From a virus, in the IMG/VR virus record IMGVR_UViG_3300025012_000031, positions 91,099 to 155,098 of that record: a stretch of 64,000 nucleotides of DNA; one strand, given 5' to 3'. Within the stretch, counting starts at the first letter, position 1; each line of letters begins with the position of its first letter. Both the position numbers and the translations under genes were made by a program. The notes below the pieces were generated by a model. That model did not search any database. It had not been told where the DNA came from and saw only the letters and a list, made by a program, of their open reading frames with translations. Positions 47,722 to 56,542 of this stretch are shown piece after piece.

Positions 47722-48840
47722 ATGGCCAAAAAAGGAAGTCTCAGAGACAGAATGTTAGGCGCCGCTAAATCAGAATTTGCTGGGTATTTTGATGACGAAG
47801 ATTATGGTAAGATTCGTGATTGGATTGACACTGGGTCCATCGTTCTCAACTGTCTAATCTCCGCTGACCCAGATCGTGGTATGCCGACTGGTCGTATCAT
47901 CCAATGGGCAGGACCTCAATCCGTAGGTAAAACATTCGTTTGTATGGAGACGGTAAAACAGGCTCAAGCAAAAGGATACTTTATTGTATACTATGACTCA
48001 GAAGCCGCCAATGATAAGGATAGCGTACTCAAGCGTGGTCTTGATCCAGCCTCCCTACTCTATGTCCCCGTAGCAACCGCCGAGGAACTTACTACATCAA
48101 TGCTGAACATCATTGATGAGGCCGACGCTGATGAGAAGGTTATGATCGTCGTTGACTCCATCGGTAATCTTTCAACTCGTAAAGAGCTTCAGGATTCGAC
48201 TGACGGTTCCGAAAAGAAAGACATGACACGCGCCGCAAAGCTTAAGGCACTCTTCAGAACCGTCACGATCAAAGCCGGTATGAAGAACATTCCTGTCGCG
48301 GCCGTCAATCACGTCTATGCAAGCGTCGGTTCGTTCTTCCCATCTAATACCGTTGGTGGTGGTTCCGGCAGCCTTTATGCTTCATCGGCGATCATTGAAC
48401 TTTCAAAAGCCCAAGACAAAAAAGGAACAGACGTTGTTGGTGCCATCATCACGGCCAAGAATATCAAATCTCGTTTTGCTAAAGAGAAGATGAAAGTTAA
48501 GTTCAACATCAACTTCAACAAAGGTCTCCAACGTTATTCTGGACTCCTTGAGATTGCTGAGGTGATGAATGTTTTGATTCCGGTCAAGCGTTCATATGCA
48601 TTTAACCCAACTGGTGAAATTCCAAAAGATTGTCAGGGTGCAAGTAAGGAAGCAAAGGCCAATTACGATAGATGGATTACAACAATGCCTCTATTCAGTG
48701 CGGGAATGCTTGATCCAACCGACCCGATTGTCTGGGACAAGATTCTTGAAGATGGGTTCGCTGACAAGCTCCGGGATATCTTCGGGTATCAATCAGCAAC
48801 ACAATGCCTTGGATTAATGGAAGACGAATCAGAAGAATAA
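47722..48840 (+). CDS. uvsX: UvsX recombinase (RecA-like)
   Basis: 372 residues. Walker A GPQSVGKT near residue 61, Walker B MIVVDSIGN, and the DNA-binding loop region with NTVGGGSGSLYASS. Acidic tail (MEDESEE). Carries out strand exchange with UvsY and gp32. Confidence 0.95.
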   Translation: MAKKGSLRDRMLGAAKSEFAGYFDDEDYGKIRDWIDTGSIVLNCLISADPDRGMPTGRIIQWAGPQSVGKTFVCMETVKQAQAKGYFIVYYDSEAANDKDSVLKRGLDPASLLYVPVATAEELTTSMLNIIDEADADEKVMIVVDSIGNLSTRKELQDSTDGSEKKDMTRAAKLKALFRTVTIKAGMKNIPVAAVNHVYASVGSFFPSNTVGGGSGSLYASSAIIELSKAQDKKGTDVVGAIITAKNIKSRFAKEKMKVKFNINFNKGLQRYSGLLEIAEVMNVLIPVKRSYAFNPTGEIPKDCQGASKEAKANYDRWITTMPLFSAGMLDPTDPIVWDKILEDGFADKLRDIFGYQSATQCLGLMEDESEE

Positions 48841-48857
48841 TAATTCACAACAACATA

Positions 48858-48916
48858 AAAATAAATGGCCGCAAATGTATTTTTCTATTTACATTTGCGG
48901 CCATTTATTTTATAAT
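48858..48916 (+). promoter_or_regulatory. composite terminator and promoter between uvsX and gene 41
   Basis: A perfect 22-pair hairpin (48858-48879 with 48890-48911) works as a terminator on either strand. The loop and right arm also hold TTTACA (48888-48893), a 17-base spacer and TATAAT (48911-48916), preceded by TATTTTTCTA. The following leader of about 110 bases holds no gene. Confidence 0.8.
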
Positions 48917-49035
48917 CTATCTCCTTCAATAAAAACACCCCGTTTTTCTCAGAAGCAAATCCCAAATAAATTCAAGTTTACATTAGAGATCGCCGGCTCT
49001 TAGGAGTTGCCCTGTCTTTAGTGTTGGAGAAGTGA

Positions 49036-50448
49036 ATGTTAAATCAGGCCATTATTAAAAGCTTGTTTGAAAGTCCAACCTATTTCAATAAGACCATACA
49101 TCATCTAACACCAGAACTATTTGATAATGATGCGCAGGGTGTAGTTGTTCGTAAAATCAAGGATTATTCCGAACTCTATAAAAGACAACCGAAGTGGGCC
49201 GATATTAAATTACTCATCAAGAATGACCTTAATCTGAATGAAGGAGTTACAGATGAGGCTATCGAATTTATTGATTCGTGTAAAGGCGCAGAGGAAGTTG
49301 CCGATGATATGCTTATCACCGAATCCGAAAATTGGGGAAAGCTACGTTCGCTTGAGAATGCCATTATGGATTCTCTTAAAATCATGCAGGACCCGAAGTC
49401 AAATAAAGGAATCATTGAGGATATCATCAAGCAGGCTCTTCGGTTTGGGTTTGCACAGACGCTCGGCCACGACTATTTTCGTGATGCACCGACACAGTAC
49501 GAGTACTATACCACACAAGACGAAGTGATGCCAACTGAAGTTGAGTCAATGAATCAATCGCTCGGTGGTGGCTATCGTCGCAAAGCAATCTACGTTTATA
49601 TGGGTCGGACAAACATCGGTAAGACTCTTTGGATGTGTCATGAAGCCGCAGCATTAATGCGTAAAGGTTACAACGTTCTTTATGTCTCTGCTGAAATGTC
49701 TGAAGAGATGATCCGCACACGCCTTGATGCAAATCTCCTTGAGTTTATGACAGATGAACTTGGGATGCAACTTGATAAAAAGGAGTACTTCAAGAAGGTT
49801 CGTGAACTGTATGACAAAACGACCGGTCGTTTAAAAATCAAGGAGTATCCTAGCGGAACGGCATCAGCCAACACCATCCGTGCTTTGATTAATGACTACA
49901 AACTTAAGGAAGGTTTCGTTCCTGACGTTATCATTCTCGATTATCTCAACATCTTTGCCAGCTATCGTCTACCCGCCTCTGCAATATCCAATCAGTATCT
50001 ATATGTCAAATCTGTAACAGAAGAAATGCGCGGTCTCGGAGCATCTTTTGAGAACGGCGGTTTCAACTGTGCGGTCATCTCTGCAACACAAACAAACCGC
50101 GGTGGATCAGAAGCCGGTGTTGACACTGGTATGGAAGATATCGCTGACTCATTTGGCCTTCCGATGACGGCTGATTGGATGGGGGCTATCATTCAGAACC
50201 CAGAATTGTTCAAACTATGTAAGTACCTTCTGAAAGTTATTAAGACACGGTTCGGTGCAAACAACTATGAGATCTATACGGTCGGTGTTAACAGAAGTCA
50301 TATGAAGTTACATCAGCTTGCAGAGAGTGAACAAGAGTTGCCGCTGCATGTAAAAGATCAGTTGAAGGTTGAAGAAGCCACCAGGTATAAGAAGAAAAAT
50401 GCCGAGGCAACAGAAGACGTTCTTGCAAGATTTACATTTGAGGAGTAA
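49036..50448 (+). CDS. 41: replicative helicase gp41 (DnaB-like)
   Basis: 470 residues. DnaB-type ATPase: Walker A MGRTNIGKTLW, LYVSAEMSEEMI, VIILDYLNIF (Walker B), CAVISATQTNRGGSEA and the R-finger region VKTRFGANN-like (IKTRFGANNYE). N-terminal domain about 170 residues. Unwinds DNA ahead of the fork with the primase at 52477. Confidence 0.95.
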   Translation: MLNQAIIKSLFESPTYFNKTIHHLTPELFDNDAQGVVVRKIKDYSELYKRQPKWADIKLLIKNDLNLNEGVTDEAIEFIDSCKGAEEVADDMLITESENWGKLRSLENAIMDSLKIMQDPKSNKGIIEDIIKQALRFGFAQTLGHDYFRDAPTQYEYYTTQDEVMPTEVESMNQSLGGGYRRKAIYVYMGRTNIGKTLWMCHEAAALMRKGYNVLYVSAEMSEEMIRTRLDANLLEFMTDELGMQLDKKEYFKKVRELYDKTTGRLKIKEYPSGTASANTIRALINDYKLKEGFVPDVIILDYLNIFASYRLPASAISNQYLYVKSVTEEMRGLGASFENGGFNCAVISATQTNRGGSEAGVDTGMEDIADSFGLPMTADWMGAIIQNPELFKLCKYLLKVIKTRFGANNYEIYTVGVNRSHMKLHQLAESEQELPLHVKDQLKVEEATRYKKKNAEATEDVLARFTFEE

Positions 50449-50451
50449 TAA

Positions 50452-50943
50452 ATGAGAATAGTTAAACCACCAGAATTTTACCAAACAAAAGGATTCTCTG
50501 TCTTTCTTGCCGGCTCAATAGAGATGGGAACCTGTGCTGATTGGCAGAATGAGTTGATTCAATTAGTGGAAGATCACACGGAATGGTCGTCGAACTTTAC
50601 AATTTATTCACCTCGCCGCGATGATTTCGATGCAACACAAGATCAACACATCTCGAATCCGTACTTCTTCCAACAAGTTACATGGGAGCTTGATTACATT
50701 GATAAGTGTGATGTTGTTGTGATGTATCTTGATCCAGTAACAAAATCACCGATCTCATTATTCGAACTTGGTTATCTTGCTGGTAAATGCCCACAGAAAT
50801 TGGTCGTATGTTGCCCAGATAGGTTTTATCGCAAGGGTAATGTTGACATCATATGTCACCGTTTTGGAATAGAGCAAGTACCATACATCGCCTCTCTTGC
50901 CGGTGCATTGATTTATAAGGAGTCACAACATGGTAAACATTGA
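50452..50943 (+). CDS. nucleoside 2-deoxyribosyltransferase-like protein
   Basis: 163 residues. FLAGSIEMGTCADWQ near the start, PRRDDFD, then WELDYIDKCDVVVMYLDP and SLFELGYLAGK: the fold core with the catalytic-type Glu in F/S-x-E-L-G. Family members cleave or exchange the base of deoxynucleosides or nucleotides; exact activity unknown. Three bases after gene 41. Confidence 0.85.
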   Translation: MRIVKPPEFYQTKGFSVFLAGSIEMGTCADWQNELIQLVEDHTEWSSNFTIYSPRRDDFDATQDQHISNPYFFQQVTWELDYIDKCDVVVMYLDPVTKSPISLFELGYLAGKCPQKLVVCCPDRFYRKGNVDIICHRFGIEQVPYIASLAGALIYKESQHGKH

Positions 50944-51934
50944 TATGTCTCACTATCTTTATCGGTTGATCTATGCAACCACTAAAGACCTGTTCGATAA
51001 GAACGAGGAATATGGTACTGATGAAGATACGGTCGGTTCAAAGAGAAAATTAAACCGTCATTATATGATGCATATTCTAATGCGTGGTCTTCTATCACGG
51101 GCTCGTGTTTTTGGATGTTCGGTGACAAATCCTCTAATCGTTGCTCTTGATGATAGCCCAACATGGCGTCACATATGGTTTGAAAAAAATCGACACAACA
51201 TTGATGTTTACAAGGAACGATCATATAAACAGGGCCGTGATAAGAATGACGACTATCCGTGGCCTGATATCTTCTCGGCTTATAATGAATGTATGGACAT
51301 TCTCGATAAGTATAGCGATTTTATCGTACTACGGTGTAAAGAAGCAGAGGGCGACGACGTCATTGCGATCACAACAAGACACTATGCCGCAAAAGGCGAG
51401 CCTGTTTTCATCGCTGGTTCTGATAAAGATTTTAAACAGCTACAACAGGAAGGTGTTCATATTTATGATCCCATGACGAATAAATATTGTCCACCGATCA
51501 ATACCGACTTTCAGCTTCAAACTTTGATTATAGCCGGCGATAGAGGAGACGGTTGTCTTCCTATCAAGAAAGGAGTTGCACAAAAGACAGCTGAGAAAAT
51601 TTATAAGGCTGGGATTGAGACATTTCTCAAAACGGAAAAAGGGGCGAGGGAGATTTACGAGTTCAATCGTACACTAATTGACTTCAATTATATCCCCGCC
51701 GATGTCAAGAATGGAATTATTTCAGATCTGACTGAAAAGAAACATATGAACTTCAATTCTACGGAGTTGATGAAGTTCTTTGTTAAGTACGGCCTGAAAG
51801 ACATTGCAGCGCAGATGAACAATTTCAAAATGAACACCCCCGTGATCAAGACAAAACTCAACACACCACAACAAGAAAAAAAGAAATCGCATGACGCGAT
51901 GATGAATTCTAATTTGGAGGATTTTTTCTCATGA
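50930..51934 (+). CDS. rnh: RNase H / 5'-3' flap nuclease (T4 Rnh-like)
   Basis: 334 residues. IDMSHYLYRLIYATT (first Asp), ALDDSP, YKQGRDKN, CKEAEGDDVIAI (acidic pair), IAGSDKDFKQLQQ and AGDRGDGCLP, the metal-site blocks of FEN-type nucleases. C-terminal tail NSNLEDFFS resembles a peptide that binds the sliding clamp. Removes RNA primers from lagging-strand fragments. Confidence 0.92.
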   Translation: MVNIDMSHYLYRLIYATTKDLFDKNEEYGTDEDTVGSKRKLNRHYMMHILMRGLLSRARVFGCSVTNPLIVALDDSPTWRHIWFEKNRHNIDVYKERSYKQGRDKNDDYPWPDIFSAYNECMDILDKYSDFIVLRCKEAEGDDVIAITTRHYAAKGEPVFIAGSDKDFKQLQQEGVHIYDPMTNKYCPPINTDFQLQTLIIAGDRGDGCLPIKKGVAQKTAEKIYKAGIETFLKTEKGAREIYEFNRTLIDFNYIPADVKNGIISDLTEKKHMNFNSTELMKFFVKYGLKDIAAQMNNFKMNTPVIKTKLNTPQQEKKKSHDAMMNSNLEDFFS

Positions 51935-52236
51935 AGAAAACAGTAGAAGTACCAGTGAATACCCTAATTCATATGTTCAGAAAAGAACAAGACCCAGTCC
52001 TTAAAACACAGATCATTGACCTTGCAATTAATGGTGTTGAGACAAAGGCATTCGAGTCACTCGTCAGAGAGTATGAAGAGAATATGTTGATTTCTACAGG
52101 ATTACCAATCAACGAATCGACTGTCATGAATTGTGTTACCAAAATAATGGAAGAAATTGCAAATTACAGAACACCGCTATCACAACAACCCAAAACCAAG
52201 CAGTCGATGGATGACTATTTGAGCTTACTCAGATAA
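51931..52236 (+). CDS. hypothetical helical protein, 101 aa
   Basis: ATGA overlap with the nuclease gene and GGAGG upstream. Helical throughout (VPVNTLIHMFRKEQDPVLKT) with a C-terminal KQSMDDYLSLL tail that could be a clamp- or partner-binding peptide. Unknown. Confidence 0.7.
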   Translation: MKKTVEVPVNTLIHMFRKEQDPVLKTQIIDLAINGVETKAFESLVREYEENMLISTGLPINESTVMNCVTKIMEEIANYRTPLSQQPKTKQSMDDYLSLLR

Positions 52237-52248
52237 GGAGATCATAAT

Positions 52249-52431
52249 ATGAAGATGGAAGATTACTTTCATTGCAGCGCAAAAATTCGCATAGAGAATT
52301 GCACAAAGACAACAAATGTATGTTGTCTGCAGTGCGATGACGCCGGAAGATGTTCCTCTGTAAATAAATTCCCCCGCCCCTGTAATGCTTCTGATTTAGA
52401 ACAAGACGAAATTTGCGAATTCGCTGTTTAA
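52249..52431 (+). CDS. small Cys-rich protein, 60 aa
   Basis: Eight Cys, spaced as C...C...CCLQC...C...C...C over 60 residues (FHCSAKIRIENC, VCCLQCDDAGRC), so probably binds zinc or an Fe-S cluster. Ribosome site AAGGAGA. Function unknown. Confidence 0.7.
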   Translation: MKMEDYFHCSAKIRIENCTKTTNVCCLQCDDAGRCSSVNKFPRPCNASDLEQDEICEFAV

Positions 52432-52434
52432 TAG

Positions 52435-52463
52435 TTGACATCAAACCCCAATGGGATTATAAT
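52435..52463 (+). promoter_or_regulatory. consensus promoter before the primase gene
   Basis: TTGACA, 17 bases, TATAAT. The RNA would begin near 52470, only about seven bases before the primase ATG. Confidence 0.82.
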
Positions 52464-52476
52464 ATCTGACCTTCCT

Positions 52477-53466
52477 ATGATTGACTACTTTACCGAAATA
52501 GAGTTCATCCATAAACTCAACCTACGAAATCTTCGCCAAGAAGGCCGTAACTTCCGTTTCTCTTGTCCTCTGTGTAATGAAGGCAAGTCTCCGTGGAAGA
52601 GACGCGGTTACTATCTTTTTGACAACGGAACGAGAGGGCACAATACTTTCTGCTGTCAGAACGGTTGTGAACCAAGGTCATTAAAAACGCTTATAAGAGA
52701 CCTTGATTACGAGCTCTATAAACAATATTGCCGGGTCGAAAAAGACGAGCTGGTGAAGGAATTGAAATCCGGAAGGTCTATATTTAAAAAGAGGACGATC
52801 GCCAAGTTTACTGAAGGGTCATCAGAACCAAAATACGTTTTTAAATTAAGTCCACGTACATTCACCCCCGCCCGCAAAATTCCAAAGGCCGTTGAATATT
52901 GCCGCTCGAGGAAATTCCCAGATGCCATCATTGATACCCTTTTCTTTGGTACTAAGAAAAACACCGACTTCTACAATATGTTGATTTTCCCACTCAGTTA
53001 CGACGAAGAAAGCGTTACTGGTTTTCAGGGTAGAACTATCGAAGGTAAGAAGCGGTTTCAGACATTCACCAAGAATGATTCATTCAAGGTCTACAATTTC
53101 TTCAATGTTGATTCAGATAGAAATGTTTATGTTCTTGAGGCCATCATAGATTCGTTCTTCATCGACAATGCCATCGCAATGTTAGGTTCTGACCTATCGG
53201 TGACCGTTCGGAAAACACTGAAGCATCCGATATTTTGCTTTGATAATGACAGGACCGGTTGGGAGAAAAGTCTCAAGTACCTTAATCAAAATGAAAGAGT
53301 ATTCATTTGGCCGGATCAGTTACAATCGAAGGATTTTAACGAACTGATCTGTAAAGGTGTTACACCACCACAGATCAAGAAAATGGTTGATGAAAACATA
53401 TTCTCTGGTCCACAAGGAATAGCCAGGGTCATGTTAAAACTTGGGAGACTGAAGAGAGGAAGGTAA
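52477..53466 (+). CDS. 61: DNA primase, T4 gp61-like
   Basis: 329 residues from ATG 52477. N-terminal zinc ribbon (FSCPLCNEG...FCCQNGCEP), TOPRIM-like half with GFQGRTIEGKKRFQTF, VYVLEAIIDSFFIDNAI, CFDNDRTGWEK and a C-terminal segment (WPDQLQSKDFNELICKG) paralleling T4 gp61. Synthesises RNA primers with gp41. No Shine-Dalgarno; the promoter suggests a nearly leaderless mRNA. A TTG at 52435 is an alternative start but lies in the -35. Confidence 0.9.
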   Translation: MIDYFTEIEFIHKLNLRNLRQEGRNFRFSCPLCNEGKSPWKRRGYYLFDNGTRGHNTFCCQNGCEPRSLKTLIRDLDYELYKQYCRVEKDELVKELKSGRSIFKKRTIAKFTEGSSEPKYVFKLSPRTFTPARKIPKAVEYCRSRKFPDAIIDTLFFGTKKNTDFYNMLIFPLSYDEESVTGFQGRTIEGKKRFQTFTKNDSFKVYNFFNVDSDRNVYVLEAIIDSFFIDNAIAMLGSDLSVTVRKTLKHPIFCFDNDRTGWEKSLKYLNQNERVFIWPDQLQSKDFNELICKGVTPPQIKKMVDENIFSGPQGIARVMLKLGRLKRGR

Positions 53467-53473
53467 TAAATAA

Positions 53474-53734
53474 ATGGCTGTAATGGTTGAAGTTAAATGT
53501 CCGACCTGTAAGAAGGTGTATCGTACGGGGGTGCCGGCGAGGATGGGTTACATCAGCGAGCTTCTTTGTAGTGACTGCGAAAAGTTAGAAAAGGAAGTTA
53601 AAGAGAAGGCTCATTTTGATGTGCTCGATTCCATGACGATTGACGAAAGAGTTCGCCGAATCGAGAAGATTCTTTACGATATGAGTGTTAACCCCAAACC
53701 GGAGCGATTTGATCCTTATGCTCTCATCGGATAA
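53474..53734 (+). CDS. zinc-ribbon protein, 86 aa
   Basis: CPTCKKVYRTGVPARMGYIS then CSDCEKLEKEV give a four-Cys ribbon, followed by a helical tail (IDERVRRIEKILYDM). Unknown role; lies after the primase. Confidence 0.75.
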   Translation: MAVMVEVKCPTCKKVYRTGVPARMGYISELLCSDCEKLEKEVKEKAHFDVLDSMTIDERVRRIEKILYDMSVNPKPERFDPYALIG

Positions 53735-53739
53735 TAATT

Positions 53740-54177
53740 ATGAATGTACCAGAAGAAATTCAAAAGGAGTATCATGTAGTAATAGACTCCCTCATCGATC
53801 TCAACAAAAAGTACAGAGAGGCATTTTCATCGAAGATAGAAGATCTTCTATCACCGGGTTTATATGCAATGGAGTGCTGCACCGTCAAAGTCGATATTGG
53901 TCGGCAGACAGGTAAATCATCATACATCAGACAGCATGCTGGCCCACATGACCTTGTCATAACATTCAACGAAGCATCTGCCAGGGAAATCGGACGTGAT
54001 CTATCATCATCGGTCGTTTGTGTTAGAGATCTTGACGTTGATGTAAAATATATCAAACCGCTTAATAAGGTTTACATCGACGAACCACAAGCAGTATTCA
54101 GAATCATCCCCGCCGTTACAATCTACAATCTCCTAACAATGAACAACCAAAAACCCACCTTTATCCTTCTCGGATAA
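53740..54177 (+). CDS. P-loop-like protein, 145 aa
   Basis: A Walker-A-like segment (DIGRQTGKSSYIRQH) and a later NKVYIDEPQAVF that resembles Walker B. The rest is short for an ATPase. Could be a small ATPase or a stripped-down one. Not assigned to a family. Confidence 0.6.
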   Translation: MNVPEEIQKEYHVVIDSLIDLNKKYREAFSSKIEDLLSPGLYAMECCTVKVDIGRQTGKSSYIRQHAGPHDLVITFNEASAREIGRDLSSSVVCVRDLDVDVKYIKPLNKVYIDEPQAVFRIIPAVTIYNLLTMNNQKPTFILLG

Positions 54178-54213
54178 TTTTTCAAACAAATACCCCACTA
54201 CAAGGAGCACCAC

Positions 54214-54510
54214 ATGCCATCATACGTTTTTGTATGCGACCGGGAGGAGTGTAAGAATCCCGTCGAACGCATTGTGCCTATGCGAGATCATGACGAATTA
54301 AAGAAAAACATTCGTTGTGAAAAATGCGGAAGTACAATGTCTCAGGAAATACCAAACCAATTTCGTTTTAAATTAAAGGGCAATGGTTGGTCCGATCAAG
54401 AATATGGAATCACCGACATGGAGACCGATAAGAATCTTGACGGTGAGAAACGAATTGAAGAGATAGCAAAAGATTATGTCCGCGCTGATCGAGAAGCCAA
54501 CAGAAAATAA
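54214..54510 (+). CDS. FmdB-like small zinc-ribbon protein, 98 aa
   Basis: Starts MPSYVFVCDREECKNPVERIVPM, with a second pair CEKCGST, as in FmdB-type regulatory zinc ribbons. The remainder is charged. AAGGAG ribosome site. Role unknown. Confidence 0.75.
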   Translation: MPSYVFVCDREECKNPVERIVPMRDHDELKKNIRCEKCGSTMSQEIPNQFRFKLKGNGWSDQEYGITDMETDKNLDGEKRIEEIAKDYVRADREANRK

Positions 54511-54522
54511 TAGGAGCACTAC

Positions 54523-55737
54523 ATGAATTTGAATTTTTTTATTAATGAGTTTCAGCATGATATTTGGAGTGATCACTATCGGTTCAACGGTGAAACAATC
54601 GAAGGAATGATGTGGCGACTTGCTAGTGGTATTCTCCATGATGGCGGTCCCGTAATGCAGCAAGCATTATTTGATGCAATGATGTCCCGCCGCATCTCCT
54701 TTGGTGGTCGTGTTATTGCTAACACAAATACATCATACGGTAAAACGAACTCGTTCAACTGCTACGGTGCACAAAGAGCAAAAAAACCTTATGACTCTAT
54801 TCAGGGAATCTTCACCGATCTTCTGAATGCCGCGGAGATTTTGAAAACAGAAGGTGGGATCGGTTTTAACTTCAACCATATTCGGCCACGTGGTACACTC
54901 ATCAAAGGTGTACGTGTCGGGACCCCGGGTGTTGTTTCATTCATGGACATTTATAATGTCAGTGCAGACGTCATTACTCGTGGTGATTCCGGTGAATTAC
55001 ACCAAGATGACGGGAAACCAACAAAAAAGAAAATCCGCAAGGGTGCACAAATGGCGATGCTTGATTGCCGCCACCCCGAGATCATTGATTTCATCGAGGC
55101 CAAGAAGATTCCTGGTCGTCTGACGAAATTCAATATGTCAGTTATCGTCACCGATAAATTTATGGAAGCCGTCGCTGCCGATGATGACTGGGAACTATGG
55201 TTCCCCGATATCCGTTATGAAAAATATGACGAGCTGTGGGATGGTGATTTTGATAAATGGGAAGAGGCTGGACTTCCGAAATATGTTTACAAAACAATAA
55301 AGGCATGCGATCTCTGGGAACTTCTTCTCAAAAATACATATACACGCAATGAACCCGGTATCTATTTCATCGATAGCGCAAATCGTTTTAATAATCTCAT
55401 TTATTATCAGAAAGTAACCGGAACTAATCCCTGTGTTGTTGGGAACACCGTTGTTAAGACTGATGGTGGCGATATTACAATCCAAGAATTATGTGATCGT
55501 TATAAAGCTGGTGATAAATTTAAAGCATTAACAATGAACACCGAAACACTTTGTCTTGAATACGAAAACATCGTATTTGCTGATAAAACAAGAAATAACA
55601 CGGATGTTATTAAAATTGAGTTGGATGATGACATGATTCTTGAATTAACACCAGACCATAAAGTGTTTACGGAAAATCGCGGTTACGTCGAGGCGGCATT
55701 ATTAAACGATGACGATATTTTACTGCTTGTAGATTAA
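54523..55737 (+). CDS. nrdJ: ribonucleotide reductase (class II-like) N-half fused to N-intein
   Basis: 404 residues. Residues 1-303 are the N-terminal part of an adenosylcobalamin-type ribonucleotide reductase (RISFGGRVIAN, SFNCYGAQ, KTEGGIGFNFNHIRP, DCRHPEIIDFIEAKK, ending TGTNP). Residue 304 is Cys1 of an intein N-fragment (CVVGNTVVKTDGG) with block B TPDHKVF and the end ENRGYVEAALLNDDD. The intein fragment ends in a stop, so it must act in trans with the C-fragment at 56512. Similar to the NrdJ-type split inteins known from phage metagenomes. Confidence 0.93.
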   Translation: MNLNFFINEFQHDIWSDHYRFNGETIEGMMWRLASGILHDGGPVMQQALFDAMMSRRISFGGRVIANTNTSYGKTNSFNCYGAQRAKKPYDSIQGIFTDLLNAAEILKTEGGIGFNFNHIRPRGTLIKGVRVGTPGVVSFMDIYNVSADVITRGDSGELHQDDGKPTKKKIRKGAQMAMLDCRHPEIIDFIEAKKIPGRLTKFNMSVIVTDKFMEAVAADDDWELWFPDIRYEKYDELWDGDFDKWEEAGLPKYVYKTIKACDLWELLLKNTYTRNEPGIYFIDSANRFNNLIYYQKVTGTNPCVVGNTVVKTDGGDITIQELCDRYKAGDKFKALTMNTETLCLEYENIVFADKTRNNTDVIKIELDDDMILELTPDHKVFTENRGYVEAALLNDDDILLLVD

Positions 55738-55751
55738 ATATCAAAAAACCA

Positions 55752-55797
55752 CATGGATTTATAAATATTTCTAAAAAGGAGTATTTATGAATCCATG
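55752..55797 (+). promoter_or_regulatory. late promoter inside a start-codon hairpin (HEG 55787)
   Basis: Arms 55752-55767 and 55782-55797 pair over all 16 positions (one G-T). The right arm contains the ATG, and the AAAAGGAG ribosome site is in the loop. The late box TATAAATA (55760-55767) is part of the left arm, so late RNA starts in the loop and cannot form the hairpin. Confidence 0.8.
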
Positions 55798-56542
55798 GAA
55801 TAAAGATACACTTAGATTTGACTTTGATACAACACATAAAGATGAATTGATTAAATTTTATAAAAATGTAGTTTCGTATCCAAAGGCAAAAAGAAAACAG
55901 GCACTGGTTGATACAAAACGCCCCACAGAAGAAACGATAAAATATCTAAAAAGTGTATATGATGATGGATATGGTTTAAAAGTTATCGCTAGGGAAATCG
56001 GCCTTACATATTCTAGAATACGATCATTATTCGTCTATTTAGAAATAGATATCAGACGTGGTTATGACATATCGACATCAAAAACAGATGAATTCCGTAG
56101 TGCTCGTGTTAAAGGCAATAAGAATCCTTGGTATGATTGGACAAACAGAATACCAGAGATGCATGCATCTACGTCAAAAGGAATACAGGGATATTTTAAA
56201 AGGAAAAATGGCCAATTCGTATGGTTAAGATCTACATGGGAATTCATTTATGCAAAATGGATTGATGATAAAAACATTAATTGGGAGTTTGAAGGAGAAC
56301 ACTTTCATTTATCAAGCGGTGAAAGTTACCGCCCCGATTTTTCAATTTTTGATGATAATGGTCAACTTCTATACATCGTCGAGGTTAAGGGTTTTTTTAA
56401 GAATAGAATGTATAAAATTGATTTGATGAAGAAGGACTATCCTAACATTAAAATGATCGTTATACACGACATATCTAAATATTGTAAAAATTATCACGAG
56501 GAGCTTAAAATATGGAAACAGGAACGAATCCTGCTAAAGTAA
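55787..56542 (+). CDS. homing endonuclease, PD-(D/E)XK-like, in the split intein gap
   Basis: 251 residues. Middle: IAREIGLTYSRIRSLFVYLE (helix-turn-helix-like). C-terminal nuclease part: VWLRSTWEFIYAKWIDD, then YRPDFSIFDDNG and IVEVKGFF, giving the D ... E-x-K pattern. The gene lies exactly between the N- and C-intein halves of the reductase and overlaps the latter by 31 bases. It replaces the usual in-frame intein endonuclease by a freestanding one. Confidence 0.85.
   Translation: MNPWNKDTLRFDFDTTHKDELIKFYKNVVSYPKAKRKQALVDTKRPTEETIKYLKSVYDDGYGLKVIAREIGLTYSRIRSLFVYLEIDIRRGYDISTSKTDEFRSARVKGNKNPWYDWTNRIPEMHASTSKGIQGYFKRKNGQFVWLRSTWEFIYAKWIDDKNINWEFEGEHFHLSSGESYRPDFSIFDDNGQLLYIVEVKGFFKNRMYKIDLMKKDYPNIKMIVIHDISKYCKNYHEELKIWKQERILLK

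Noticed and set aside
53740-54177. Full ATPase or terminase-like annotation from the Walker-A-like segment
   Set aside because: Only one convincing P-loop-like motif and the protein is too short; left as P-loop-like.
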